Below, piece by piece: positions 13,046 to 24,825 of a DNA stretch of 64,000 nt (within the stretch, counting starts at the first letter, position 1; each line of letters begins with the position of its first letter). The position numbers and the translations under genes were made by a program. Source of the DNA: Plutella xylostella (taxonomy: Eukaryota; Arthropoda; Insecta; Lepidoptera; Plutellidae); assembly GCF_932276165.1 (NCBI RefSeq), contig NC_063992.1, positions 4,350,001 through 4,414,000 on the forward strand, written 5' to 3'. The notes under the pieces were generated by a model. That model was not told where the DNA came from, made no database searches, and saw only the letters and a list, made by a program, of their open reading frames with translations.

Positions 13046-13401
13046 ACATAATATAATATATATACATATGCACTCACGACTGTAATCCCCGAAGGGGTAG
13101 TCAGAGGTGGCTTACAAGCGAGCCACCCACTTTTCGCAGCACATTTGTACTCACGTGATAGGTTGCGAACCATATCTCCGTTTTGGAATAAGCACAATGC
13201 ACTAAGGATACACGTCTAGAATCTAGATGTGTAGGTTTCATCACGATATTTTCCATCACCGTAAGAGCATATGGTAATATTGTACTTAAACTCCTTAATT
13301 GAAAACACAATTGAAAGAATTCATTGATACAGGCCCGGATTTGAACCCACGGCCTCTCGATTGAGATTACGAGGCCTTATCCATTACGCGACAACGCGCT
13401 T
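13046..13401 (-). mobile_element. tRNA-derived SINE (copy B), complete with TSD
   Basis: A second SINE type in the same orientation. The minus-strand head (about 13401-13328) carries a GCGTAATGGATAAGG A-box-like region and GGGTTCAAATCC as B-box. The exact 13-bp duplication AAGAGTACTACAT lies at 13033-13045 and 13402-13414. Its left duplication overlaps the right duplication of copy A, so A inserted into the target site of B. The body matches the fragment at 3840-3996. Confidence 0.85.
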
Positions 13402-13892
13402 AAGAGTACTACATCATTGGAAAAAGAAAATGAGCAATTTCGCCCAAAGCGGTAGACAAATAAATGTCAAGCCTTAAAAACAAATCTGTGTATGAAGTAT
13501 AGCATGTACTATCCAACAAAATACTCCATTTTGTCAAACGATTTACGAACCAAATAACGTTGAATAAAGTCTTAAATTTTATGCATCGTTCAAATAGCTG
13601 ATTACTCTCATGCGTGCCTTATGAAGAGGGGCAAAGATACAAAGAAAAGCAATTTGAGAAAAATAAAAATGCGATATTGAAATCTGGAAACAAATGATCC
13701 GGGAAATACTTCAATCATTGCCGCGAGTGTGATGTGTGCTTTAGTATCAGCGTAGGGGGAGGTTTCCACAAATCTGGTGGTACAAAAATAAGTAATAACA
13801 CATAAAGATTGAAGAAAAAATTAGGTATACATTATAACGTTACGATGTAAACTAAGTTATAGTTCTTCTTCTTCTTCTTCCTAGCCTTTTCC

Positions 13893-14006
13893 TTATTTAG
13901 GGTCGGATTTGTGCGTCATGTCACGCTATTTTACCCTATGCTCTGTCATATCCTCATTCACTCCACACTCTCTCATATTTTCTTTCACACAATCAAACCA
14001 CGTCTT
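13893..14006 (-). pseudogene. C-terminal remnant of an RTE-type LINE ORF
   Basis: Minus-strand translation gives KTWFDCVKENMRECGVNEDM, then TEHRVK, a stop, and RDMTHKSDPK before the terminal stop. This is the familiar C-terminus of RTE-like non-LTR retrotransposon polyproteins in moths, with one in-frame TAG where a Trp codon is expected. A GAA/CTT microsatellite at 13864-13880 is the element's 3' tail. It is dead and 5'-truncated. Confidence 0.7.
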
Positions 14007-14474
14007 TCTTATTAGGTATAAATAATATTATTACAATTTATTGTTTATAATTTAAAACTAAGTCATAGTTATCGGTTATAATACCTATATTAATTACTAG
14101 CTGTTGCCCGCGAGCTTCGCTTCGCCTTAAAATTATTTTGCCGTGGACGACTCCCGAACTACCTACCCAATAACATGCCATGGTGGTATTAAATTAGATG
14201 AAAGTTGACAAATAAGTACGAAGATACTTGACTAAAAATGATTTTCATGACTTCATTGAGCAAAGACTTGTATAGCAATGGCAGAATAGTAATTTATAAA
14301 TGTTTAATTTCAAGCATCTAACTTATGCAGTTTTGGTTTTTTTCATACTACTTATTTTTTTTCACTTTAACTCCCATTTTTCAAAACAAAACCATAACTT
14401 TACTAAGGTGTGCAGACATGTTAGATTAAAAACATCTAGGTATCTTGCAATATCCTATTGTAACTAAGCTTTAC

Positions 14475-14635
14475 GGCTGTTTTAACAGCATGCAGATTTC
14501 ATCACGCACGTGGGATAGCACGCCATTTTCCCGCATCTCGTGTGCATATTCCACGCGTCACAATGAATACTTGTATGAACGCGTGCGGGGAAATCCCGCG
14601 TGCGTGATCAAATCCGCATGCTGTTAAAAACAGCC
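14475..14635. mobile_element. MITE nested in composite repeat (GGCTGTTTT ends)
   Basis: GGCTGTTTTAACAGCATGCA at the left and TGCTGTTAAAAACAGCC at the right form inverted ends, with an inner GCACGTGGGAT / ATCCCGCGTGC pairing. The same MITE sits at the equivalent place in the second composite copy (31913-32073). A diverged independent copy is at 55981-56176. Confidence 0.7.
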
Positions 14636-15301
14636 TAAGTTAATGCCGAATTTCAACCGCTAACTCCGGTTTTTGTGGGAAAATACGGTACCTAAGCTAC
14701 GTCCCTTCCTAATTTCAAGTGCCTACGCTACGTTTAGCCTGTGCGTGTCAGTCATGGGAATTCCGTATAGAAAATCTCTGCATATTTTCCTAAAACACCT
14801 ACGTAATAAGTTTCATGGTTTTATCTTCAAAAATGACGCATAAGAACCAAATGACAATGAATGAAACCTCGTATTGAAAAGTACAGTCGTTTATTGGGTT
14901 GTTTTCGAGGACCTCAAAAACTTACTGCAAATACATACAAACTATAAGTACATTAGCTAAAATCAAACCATACCGCGATCTATATCCGATCCGACAACGC
15001 CATCTAGGAGCGGACATAGCTACTATATAAATTAAACTTCTAAAACTCAACACCCATAAAACTTTCAACCCCTATATTACACCCCCACACTGGGTTTTTT
15101 TTATATGCTAATTATTATTTTTTTGTGATTATGTAGTGCCTAAATACAAAATATAATGTTTTTATCTTCAAAAATGACGAACTTCATACAAAATATGAAC
15201 ACCTATTTCATCCACTCACAGATCGAAGTTTCAAAAACGCTAGAACAAAATGTTTAATTATTGCTCATCAAGTGCTTAAATATAAAGTTTATTTAAAAAA
15301 A

Positions 15302-15380
15302 GATCTACCCCGGCCGGGAATCGAACCCGGGACCTTCGGCATAGCAGTCAGGGTCACTAACCACTACGCCAGTCAGCCGT
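15302..15380 (-). repeat. tRNA-like SINE head inside composite repeat
   Basis: The minus strand reads GGCTGACTGGCGTAGTGGTT (A-box), then GGGTTCGATTCCCGGC (B-box and T-arm). The T-arm pairs well but the acceptor stem does not, so this is a pseudo-tRNA/SINE head. The identical segment occurs in plus orientation at about 31168-31246. Confidence 0.65.
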
Positions 15381-15780
15381 AGTATTTTTATCTTTTAAAA
15401 TTAAGTATTCGCATACAACTTTTAACCCCCCCTTTTAACCCCTTACAACCTCCGTTTCGCAATAAAAAGTAGCCTATGTTCTTTCTCAGGGTCTAGACCA
15501 TATGTATACCAAATTTCATTCAAATCCGTTCAGTAGTTTTGGCGTGAAAGAGTAACAGACAGACAGACAGACAGACAGTTCCGGATATAACCAACAGATG
15601 GCACTAAAAGCGCAATACAGAGAGCTTGTATGGAACCGAGGCGAATTAATATGAAGATCCTACATCGCGGTATTAAAGTTTTTCAGTTGTCTGAAATAAA
15701 TACAAAACCTAATATGTTAAATCTATTCTATAGTAGGAGAATCAAACAGTGACTTTCGCATTTATAATATTAGTTAGGAT

Positions 15781-18688
15781 TACAATACTGATTAAATATC
15801 ATACTGATTAAATATCAAAATTCATGAATGAATATGTAGAATTTTATAACTTCACATTACGATAAAAAGTTTTTAGACATTAGATACTTTATTACTACTT
15901 ACTAAGGATAGGCGCATCAATATTCCATCTACATAATTTTCAATCGATAAACTATTTATTATCATAAAATCGAACATGCCTCTCTGCTCCCACTCCAATA
16001 TGATAATTGTATTTTTCACTGACGTGCGTATCGCAATAAAATCACTAAATTCGATCCCTGCATATCTATCAGAGAAATGAAATACGTAATTCAATTTATA
16101 TAAATTTATGTTCTCAATAGTGCAAAATTAGAAGAGATACTGATAAATGTAGCTACTAACATAAATATAATATGGAAAATCTAAAATTATATCTATTGTT
16201 CGCTTTTTATCTTCTGTGAGTAATAATTTATCTCCATATCGAAATTGGCTATCAACCTTCGTTAATCGTAGGTTTATGTCAGAATGTAATTTAATATAAA
16301 ATTTACAATCTCCAAACATGCATTTTCGCACACCCTTTGGCAATATGTATGTAGGTACCAGGACTTCATAAAGCGAGCGAAACTTCTCGCATCACGGCGC
16401 AACTAAAGTCATAAACTTTATGCAGTGACAACATATTTCAGAAAACGCCCGGCTTTTTATTAAGGCTCGGCCAGATGATCGTAGGAGCCCCTCTTTCTAC
16501 GGGAGTTTAAACTTGAGCTGGCTGGTATTGCGAAAGTTTTCAACTCACCGAATATACACTGGAACGCTTTCAGTGATAGGAAGTACTTGGTGAATTTTTC
16601 GTTGATTCGCTCGAAGCTACAGGATTAAGGACACACACGGAATTGTTCGAACGAACAATCAGAGAGTTTCCAAGAAACGTGATTCCTACCCTCGTGTTAA
16701 GGGTTAAGTTTAATCCGGTCAATGGTTTTATTCTTTTTGTACATTTCGTTTTATCTTGCCATTTCAGTACGTAAATATACGGATAAACGAAAATACAATT
16801 GAATACAGCGGTGAAGGCTTATGATTTTAATGTAGTAGGTACAATATAATATGATATAAAATAAAAATCTCGTTATATAAAATAGAAACATATTAAAAAA
16901 ATTATGCCTTAGAGAGGCTAGAAATCTAGCCTCTCTAAGGCATAATTTTTTTACAAACATAGGTATATAACTAAACCTAAATAATGCTACAGTGTGTACC
17001 TATTTTATAAATTCAGGGCTGCGAAAAACCAAGTTTACTAACGGAGTACAAATATGTTCGGCCACAGTTTGCATTTTACGACCACTGCGAAACAATTTGT
17101 ATTCACTCCGAGTTTCGGTTGTAAACCTGCAAGCTGAAGCTGTGTTGCCATGCGTCTCACAAATTGTCACAAATGGTGACAATGTGACTAAGTACCTTGG
17201 TTTAGACGTGGTCGTAGTTGTAATATTTAAAACTCGGATTGCTAATAACGTAATCTGATTCTCTTTTTCCACACTAGTACCTAACTATAACCATTATGTC
17301 ATTATACCTATTGTATTTTTACCTACCAGCTTTTTGAAACCTATTAGAAATACACTGAAATAAAAACCCACAAAAGTATTAATTTACAGCAGGCAACACA
17401 CAGCAAAGGTAATAAGTACATATCTAGATTTGTCTCATCCAGGTGTACAATCTGATACCAGACAGAGCTAACGGGAGGGTTACTCTATGGTGACAAAAAA
17501 ACTAACAAGCGAGACACGTCACGCAATCGGTACAATAGATAGGATGAGACAGAGTCGTATCGTAAAATTATTTTTTTGAGCTGGAGAAACCCCCTTGAGC
17601 CTAATAAGAGGCGACTCGGTTTGCAACCAGCCCAGTTTATTTACCACCCTGTATATTGTTGGAGTTCAATGATCTCTTGAGATTGAGAAAACGGCTCTAA
17701 CTTTGTTTTCAAGTTTAGTTACTTGCCGTCTTTCGAGATACAAATGCGACTTTATTTTTTTAGAAAGACTGTGCATTAAAGTTTGAGATTGGATACCTTT
17801 GAAAAGTATTTAAGTATAGATTTTCGATAGGTATTGGGTATATAATAAACATAATATAATAATATATGTCATTATGTAGGTGTACTTACATGACAACAAA
17901 CTTTTCATCTGACGCACATATTGTTGGTATTTCTACTATGAAGCCAGACTGTCCCATATCAAAGGGAATTAAATCGCTCACACACTGGCGCTAAAAGTAG
18001 TCAAAAGCTTGAAGCATAAAGGGGATCCCAGGCTTAAATCCTGCCATACTAGCTTAGAGTTCCTGTTTCCCTCTATCAAAGTATACCAGTTTATTTCTGA
18101 TACCTATATTGCAGACGAAAGTTTATATTGTTGAAATTTCTGGTTGCAATTTTTAGCTTTTCGACATCACGTCACAAACTTTTAAATAACTACAACTAAA
18201 ACAAGGTTATCCTTAAATATTATGGACGATTAATGGTTAAAATAATATTGGCCCCACCAACCGCTCCGGGATTCTAATCCTTGGACAATTGCGTCATACT
18301 AACCGCTGCCCTTTCCGTTTGTAATTTTCGTGCAATTTCTTTACACATTTTTATACATTTTCATATTTTTTATATGTTAAATTTGTTTAGGCTAATCTAT
18401 AGTTTCTAAACATAATTTTGTACAGTCAGCTTCATAAGTAGCTTACACAGATTTGAACTTGTCAAACTATGAAATCGTCAATGTTAGAATGGGAGTCTGA
18501 CAAGGTGAAAGAAAGAAATTTCATTTATTTCAAACACACACAAAACTACACAAACATAAGTAAAGAAAATAAAGTAAAAGTTATTAAAACTAAGCGTGAG
18601 TGTTGCTTCCTGGTGCTGAAACGGGTTCTAGCTCTATAATACTATGGTAGGCCATAGCGCTGGTTTCAGCTAAAAGTGTAAAGCACAG
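15781..18688. other. No gene seen; one perfect palindrome
   Basis: AT-rich intergenic sequence. Overlapping frames on both strands at 16992-17272 look like chance openings. The palindrome at 16895-16952 is listed separately. Confidence 0.5.
16895..16952. repeat. Perfect 28-bp inverted repeat, 2-bp spacer
   Basis: The arm ATTATGCCTTAGAGAGGCTA, plus flanking A-run and GA, is followed after AA by its exact reverse complement. It would form a tight hairpin on either strand. It may be a minimal MITE or a cruciform-forming site. Confidence 0.85.
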
Positions 18689-19154
18689 GGGTCATACTGA
18701 ACAACTTTTGCTCCACGAGTTTTGAAAATTCACGAAAAAAAGCTTTCGTTTTCCATAGAAACTTTGTTGGTCACGTGACTTTTTAAGGAGTCTACACACC
18801 AAACCCGCCGACCCGCCGACACAGCCCGGCGGCTTGGTGTCGGCGACCCAAACCCGCCAACCCGCCAACATGTGTCATGGGGCTGTGTCGGTGAGTTAGT
18901 CGGCGGCAAGAAATCAGTACAACTTTTTTAGTTAGTGATTGCAGTGTGTACGAACGTGGAGTGTCGGCGGGCAACTGAGCGTGCGCGTACGCAAGTCGCC
19001 GGCCATGCCGCCGACTTGCACGCGCGGGTACGAGTCGCCGACATGATTCTTGAAACAAAGTCGCCGACACCAAGCCGCCGGGCTTTGTCGGCGGGTCGGC
19101 GGGTTTGGTGTGTAGACTCCTTTACTATGACAAAAGTTGTTCAGAATGACCCGC
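18689..19154. mobile_element. Older palindromic element interrupted by a MITE
   Basis: GGGTCATACTGAACAACTTTTG at the left is mirrored by CAAAAGTTGTTCAGAATGACCC at the right, and the two halves are separated by the GC-rich element at 18786-19121. The outer sequence on the right (TTTCGGCATAGTATACCCTT and TTGCAACACC) relates it to the 57714-57976 element and the half copy at 49395-49498. Confidence 0.65.
18786..19121. mobile_element. PIF/Harbinger-like GC-rich MITE, TSD TTA
   Basis: The ends AGGAGTCTACACACCAAACC and its reverse complement extend into about 55-bp arms made of CCGCCGAC-type units. The trinucleotide TTA flanks both ends (18783-18785 and 19122-19124), matching the TWA target duplication known for PIF/Harbinger transposons. 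It is strongly GC-rich inside AT-rich DNA and has no transposase. Confidence 0.8.
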
Positions 19155-19726
19155 TGAGTCACCCCCTTTCGGCATAGTATACCCTTTTTGCAACACCATG
19201 TGTACGTATGAAGCTATGACTATAATATAATATTATGTAATATATGAGACGGGCTTATTGCAATCTTGCGACTAGAGAAATCTGCTTAATTAATAGACTT
19301 ATTCAATAAGAGAGTAGTTAGTGGTCTGACTGCTATTGTAATGGTCTCAGGCGGGTGGTTCTCGGTGTGAACCAATTAAAACACTAGATTTGACTAGTTA
19401 CTGTCTAGACTTGAATCCTACTTATTCCGACACTATAATTTGGTAGGGTAGAGATTCAGACAGATTTGAGCTTATTTAAATATTGTTGATATGCCTTGTC
19501 AAAAATTTAATATTATTGCTAACTTCTAGAAAATAATTGCATTAGTACAATTTTGTGTATTTATGTTACCCTTGGCATTCAGCGACTGACATCATAATTG
19601 CCTGGTAACCATTTCATAACGGTGATAAACCCTGGTTTGGCAATGGTTTTGGTCACTGTTACGCTAAGAACTGTTGTTAGTATTTATCTATTATTTATTT
19701 GTAAGTATAATAAAGTTATAATGTAA

Positions 19727-19970
19727 TAGCTGTTCCCGCGAGCTTCCCTTCGCCTTCAAAGTTTTTCCCGTGGGAATTCCGGGATAAAAAGTAGCCTATG
19801 TTCTTTCCCAGGGTCTAGACCGTATGTTTACCAAATTTCATTCAAATCCGTTCAGTAGTTTGGGCGTGAAAGAGTAACAGACAGACAGACAGACAGACAG
19901 ATAGACAGACAGACACAGTTACTTTCGCATTTATAATATTAGTTAGGAAGTTAGGATAAGGATTAGGATT
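19727..19970 (+). repeat. Interspersed repeat, short copy
   Basis: A plus-strand copy of the same repeat as 14098: it starts TAGCTGTTCCCGCGAGCTTC, includes AAGTAGCCTATGTTCTTTCC, an AACAGACAGACAG microsatellite and TTCGCATTTATAATATTAG, and has a tail of degenerate TTAGGA units. Confidence 0.7.
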
Positions 19971-21138
19971 CGTTCGTATTATAAAGTTATGATGTATAAT
20001 ACATATTATTATAAATTCTATCCACTGTATCGAACATCCCTGTTCTCTTGCTGTTTCCGACCTAACTGGATACCTAAAACTGCGTCTTCCACTACTTGTT
20101 CACTATTTAAATATTTCCTTACAATTAATTTAATTAAGTTAACAAAGGCGCCCAGTTGAGAGTCTTCTTACCCACAATTAGTGAAACATTGCTGCAATCT
20201 TAGTGTTTCTCTGTAGTATACGTACAGTCGGCTCCAATATTAACTCTGAACAAACTGTGCTTTTACTCTTTTACTGGTCTGGAAATCCGTGAATCATCCA
20301 AGTTAGTTGCAAATTCAATATAGATCCACTCACGAGCCATTGCCGTTCCATATGTCACTGGAACTTTTTCATTGAGTCGTTAGTGTATTAACTGGTACAT
20401 TTCATAATTCAAGGTGAAATACAGTTTTTTATTAAATTATTTTGTATTGAAACTCCTGAACGAGATAAAAAGGGGGCCAACAGTACATGTACAAGTTTTC
20501 GCTTGCTACTTTTTGTTTCACGTCTGTAAATTTCACAAAAGGAACGACAGTGCTTCTATTTAAATTTTAATTGAATATTAGAAACTTTAACTGGTGCTTT
20601 GTCATGAGTATTATACGAGTATAATAAATTAGTAATTTTATACATCTTTCAACTAGTTTTCAAATACATTTCAATACCAACATTAATGAGCTTTTTGTAA
20701 AGCTATTATATTGTCCGACAGCGAATAATAAATTTACTGCTAATTTATTACTGATGCAGATTTTTGCATAGAACCATCGCAGTTTAGATTCAAGCCCTTA
20801 ATCAAAGTCATATTTTTCCCAACACCCTACAGATAGAGCCAAAGCCGACGATAGACGATACTTTTCAAATATGGAAGAATTTTATGTTCAAAAATGTAGC
20901 AGCGTAACCGCTTGGAGCCAACCGTTTATCTTCCCGATAGGGGATAACCCCTTTGTTTTATTACTCGCTCGATTGCCAAGTCTGTTGCAAAAATATTGAA
21001 CTTACGGAAGGTTGGTTAGCTTGCAATATTCATGGCATACTACATATCAGCGTAGTGACTGTAGAACGGTTGCCTCAAGACATCGGCACAGGTCCTCTGT
21101 TAAATTTCTGTATTCTTTAAGTACGGTCAGGTGCAAAG

Positions 21139-21189
21139 AAACCTGACCCCCCTCTCATACTAACAATGCTTCTGAGGGGGGTCAGGTTT
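21139..21189. repeat. 16-bp inverted repeat
   Basis: AAACCTGACCCCCCTC is mirrored by GAGGGGGGTCAGGTTT with about 19 bp between. The half-site GGGTCAGGTTTACC occurs again near 22841, suggesting a small repeat family. Confidence 0.6.
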
Positions 21190-23942
21190 ATCTGCCGCTT
21201 ACTGTACCATATCGTTGAGAGACCACCGCATCATTATCCAAAAACAGACAAACACTATAGGCCGAGTTTCTCACTTGAAGAAATCTACTTTCAATCGTGA
21301 ACTTATCTAAGTCCTGTAAAACCACAATTTAGCCAGCCACAGCGCTGAATTTCATGGTAAAGTTCTATTCAAAATACATCACACATGCACGTAATATTAA
21401 AAGTATTCGCCATTCCAGAAATATCTACAAAAGCTTATTAAAACTGCTAACGCCGTAATTTCATTTGTGCGACCGCCGCGGTTCCGTAGCTACAATATTT
21501 ATGTACTATATCGCCATCAACATCGTCTGTAATCACAAAATACCTCACCGAGACGAGTGCACCGAACAATCACCCCCCTTCCCCCCACTCCATTTTATTG
21601 TTCCGTCATAAATGCCACGGTTCTTATTATTTTCCCGTCATAAAACAACAAAATAATATTGTAACGATAATCTCCGCCCTCTAAGTCCTTGCTATAGGAT
21701 TCTCACAATAACATATTTTATTACAGCATTATAATAACAGATTTTATACAGCCACATGCGGCTGCTTTATTGTGGCAAAAAATGAAGAAGGGTGGTCTCC
21801 GTCGTTACCAGAACTGTTAAAGATGAGCTGTGGAATCAATTTTATATTTACGTACTATCGTACATACTATGAATCTATTTTTTAGAATGTATCTTTTGAT
21901 ATTATGTCTCAATACTAGTCGTGCTGCAGGATAGCAACCCTAAGATCTAAACAAACAGGTGCATAGTAATTTCAAATCTATGTGTCAGACAATAGAGAGA
22001 AATGTGAAATTCCTGTAGTTCGTGCCTACTTAGAAACCTTTTACAAAGCCTGTAAAAGTTCACAGAAAGCCAAATAAATATTAAAATATACTTATACGAA
22101 AAAAATAAGTACCTACCTAAGCCTAATTGAATTACGTCTATGATATATCAGAAACCAATCTTAATCTTAATTAAATCTAGATTATCTGCCTTTCATTTCA
22201 AATAAGTAATTGGTATTTTTCTTTAACATTAGGTATTCTTTTTTATTTGAATATAAAATGTTTCCAAACATAAAAGTAATTGAGACATCTACTTTATCTA
22301 ATTGAAATGGGCAAATAAAAGCTAATTTCTTTTTATAAAAGATAGAATCCCCGGTTATATACCTACAAGTTAATTTTGTGTCGCTTCTAACAGAATGTGT
22401 ATAAACAGTTCCTGCATATAGAGATAACGTCAAAAGTAATTGGCTTTAACACCTGTAACGGAAGATGATCTTTATAACGTAAATCTAAGAGTTACAATTG
22501 CTTGTATGCGAGACTAGACATTTTGGGTGTAATATTATCTCTTCGCATTCAAATAAATGAGAAAAAAGTGGGGTCCGGCGGACGAACTTTTTAATTCGTA
22601 ATTACAGGACAGCGTCCGAGCTTTAAGCACCATTAACTTTTTCGGAAGCTTTTCTATGTTGTACAGTAAAGGACAGTGTATGCGATCGCTTGCGATCCAT
22701 TTAAACTCTTATAGCCATTAGTTTAAGAACATTATCAAATCTCGCTCGTTGCCTGTAAACTGTAACCGCATTGGAAAGAACGTAAAAATTTGTGACGCAT
22801 TTTATTTAAAATAGGGTTTATTCTGTACAGTTTTTGGAAAGGGTCAGGTTTACCTTTTGTTGTGCATTTCCAATTACTCAACATTAATCAAAGTGTTCAA
22901 AAAAACATGAAGTTTAGAATTTTACGAGTACCTCTATATCAGCAAACTAAATCGGACCTGACGACCACTTGTCAGGATCGGCAAACGTGGTGGTAAAAAA
23001 ATCTTTGCGCAAACAAAAAATACGCGCCGACGTCTTTAGAAGTGCGTCGTTAGCAGATTTGTAGATTTTATTGAGAAATGTGGGTAGGTGGAGAGTTTAT
23101 TGAATGTCTCAAGTGGACTTCACGCCTCCCTTGTATCAATCAAACACGTGGCCATTTTTGGCCACTCGAGACTCAAGTTTCAATTCGTGGCTTTTTGTGC
23201 TTGTAATATTTACTATGATGTAGAGATGTGGTACCTACTACTATTATAATCAAGAGAATTCGTTTATTAAAATTTGAATCTGCAATTTTTACAAACGTGA
23301 ACTAGTAACAATAGTATTTAAAATAGTTCACTAGCACTTTAAAAATATTGATACCGCAACTACTCTATACAGCTCTATAGGTACTACGGAAAACTCACAC
23401 ACTCGCGTCTACTGTCCGTCTCCCAGACTATAATTGTTATAGTCCAGGAGCGGTGGGTCCGTCCCCGGACTATTATAGTACAAGAGCACTTTGATTTCTC
23501 CTTTTTCGTCACTTCTCGAGACAGGCCACTGGACACGTATTCTCAATTTGGTAAATAGTTTCTTCGGCAAACTTTGGAGAGCGCCTCCTATTTCGATTGT
23601 TAGATTAAATTCCCGTGATGTGTTCGCAAATACTTATTCACTTAAGTATAAAATGGACTTTTAGTAATCGGATTGGCAGATTTTTGGTACTTTTGTGTTT
23701 ATTTTCGGGAGGGTTGGAGTTAATTGAAGCCTTAAATCTTTTGCCGAATAATGTGTTTTAGTTTTCTGTATTTTATTAGACTCTTTTTACAATAAATTTT
23801 TCTTTAATTTATTGTTTCGGCGATACTACGAGTAAATCTGATTTTTCCAGGCGTGTCCGTAATCTAATCACACGAAGAATGGCAAATTTCACCAACGTGA
23901 TTTTGGTCGAATTTTGGCATCACTAAGATTATTATTACTAAC

Positions 23943-24053
23943 ATGTACTCTGCGAAAAGGGTTCATTCGAGCTGATAGGTGAGTGCCTAGTTATACCATA
24001 AACTAGGCACTCATCTATCAGCCCGAATGAACCCTTTTCGCTGCAAAGTACAT
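23943..24053. mobile_element. Near-perfect fold-back (short MITE)
   Basis: ATGTACTCTGCGAAAAGGGT continues through GGTGAGTGCCTAG and is mirrored by the right half ending in GTACAT, with only about 12 bp of loop. Arms are about 49 bp with few mismatches. No coding content. Confidence 0.75.
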
Positions 24054-24825
24054 CCTTTGTGTATGATATCCGCGGAGCAGACGTCAGACGCATTGTCTCA
24101 ACAACACACAATGTCTAATGCAAAATTATTGTCATCGGCCCGTGAAAACACCGAGACAGAGGGTAACGTTCTCAGTTTAAAATGTATTTAATTAATTTCA
24201 CGTTAACGGCTGTAACTTAAAATTCATTAAGTAAATACATTTTAAAATAGTATTTTTTTTCTTTAATAAATATTAATTAATGTTCACGAGTAGTAAGTAT
24301 TATGAGTTTATAGATGGACGTGTAGAACTTACATTATTATTTTATGAAACGAATAAACTGAAAAACGTAGATAAGAAAATTGAATTTGCTATAAGAAATA
24401 ACATAATTCTATAATCGTGTTTTAAATAAAACAATACCATCCACAATAACAATATTGATTTTATATCGCTTCTTTACTAAGCTTAAAATATATCCCATTA
24501 AACCCATAACTAGCATCTAAAATCGTACAGCACCTAAAATCTTGAATCTAATATCATCTAAGCTATTTATAATATAACTTACAACTAATTGATAAACGAT
24601 CTTATTACTACAGAGTAGCAGCCTTTACTCCGTACTAATAATTCATTATAAAGGTGCATTTACAAAGCTATGTATTACGCCTTAGGCTACGTCTCTAGTA
24701 GGCAATTAGTGAGTTCACTGTTTGCTGGTTTTGCTCTCACTCTACACATTTTAAACTTCAACTGTTTGTCTACTGTGACCGCAGCTTTAAACCTGTGACA
24801 GCAGTTTTACGAAAAGTTACATCAA

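Larger units (their letters stand above)
14098..15780 (+). mobile_element. 1.7 kb composite interspersed repeat, copy 1
   Basis: It opens with TAGCTGTTGCCCGCGAGCTT and closes with a GACA microsatellite, then TTTCGCATTTATAATATTAG and TTAGGAT. These are the same ends as the short copies at 10290-10478, 19727-19970 and 35268-35436. Between them it carries about 1.3 kb extra, including a MITE (14475-14635) and a tRNA-like SINE head (15302-15380). A near-identical copy in reverse orientation lies at 30994-32450. The variable TTAGGA-type 3' tail suggests retroposition (SINE/LINE-like), but I cannot name the family. Confidence 0.75.
19971..24825. other. No supported gene
   Basis: No exon with splice-consistent edges or a recognisable domain. 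Small hairpins at 21139-21189 and 23943-24053 are listed separately. The minus-strand frame at 22182-22433 has no identifiable features. Confidence 0.5.

Noticed and set aside
18250..18320. tRNA-like sequence on the minus strand (AGCGGTTAGTATGACGC, GGATTAGAATCC)
   Set aside because: Looks like a decayed SINE head, but the arms do not fold convincingly; too weak to list.
18792..19177. Three overlapping frames rich in Arg/Ala/Pro
   Set aside because: They are by-products of the GC-rich MITE arms read in several frames.
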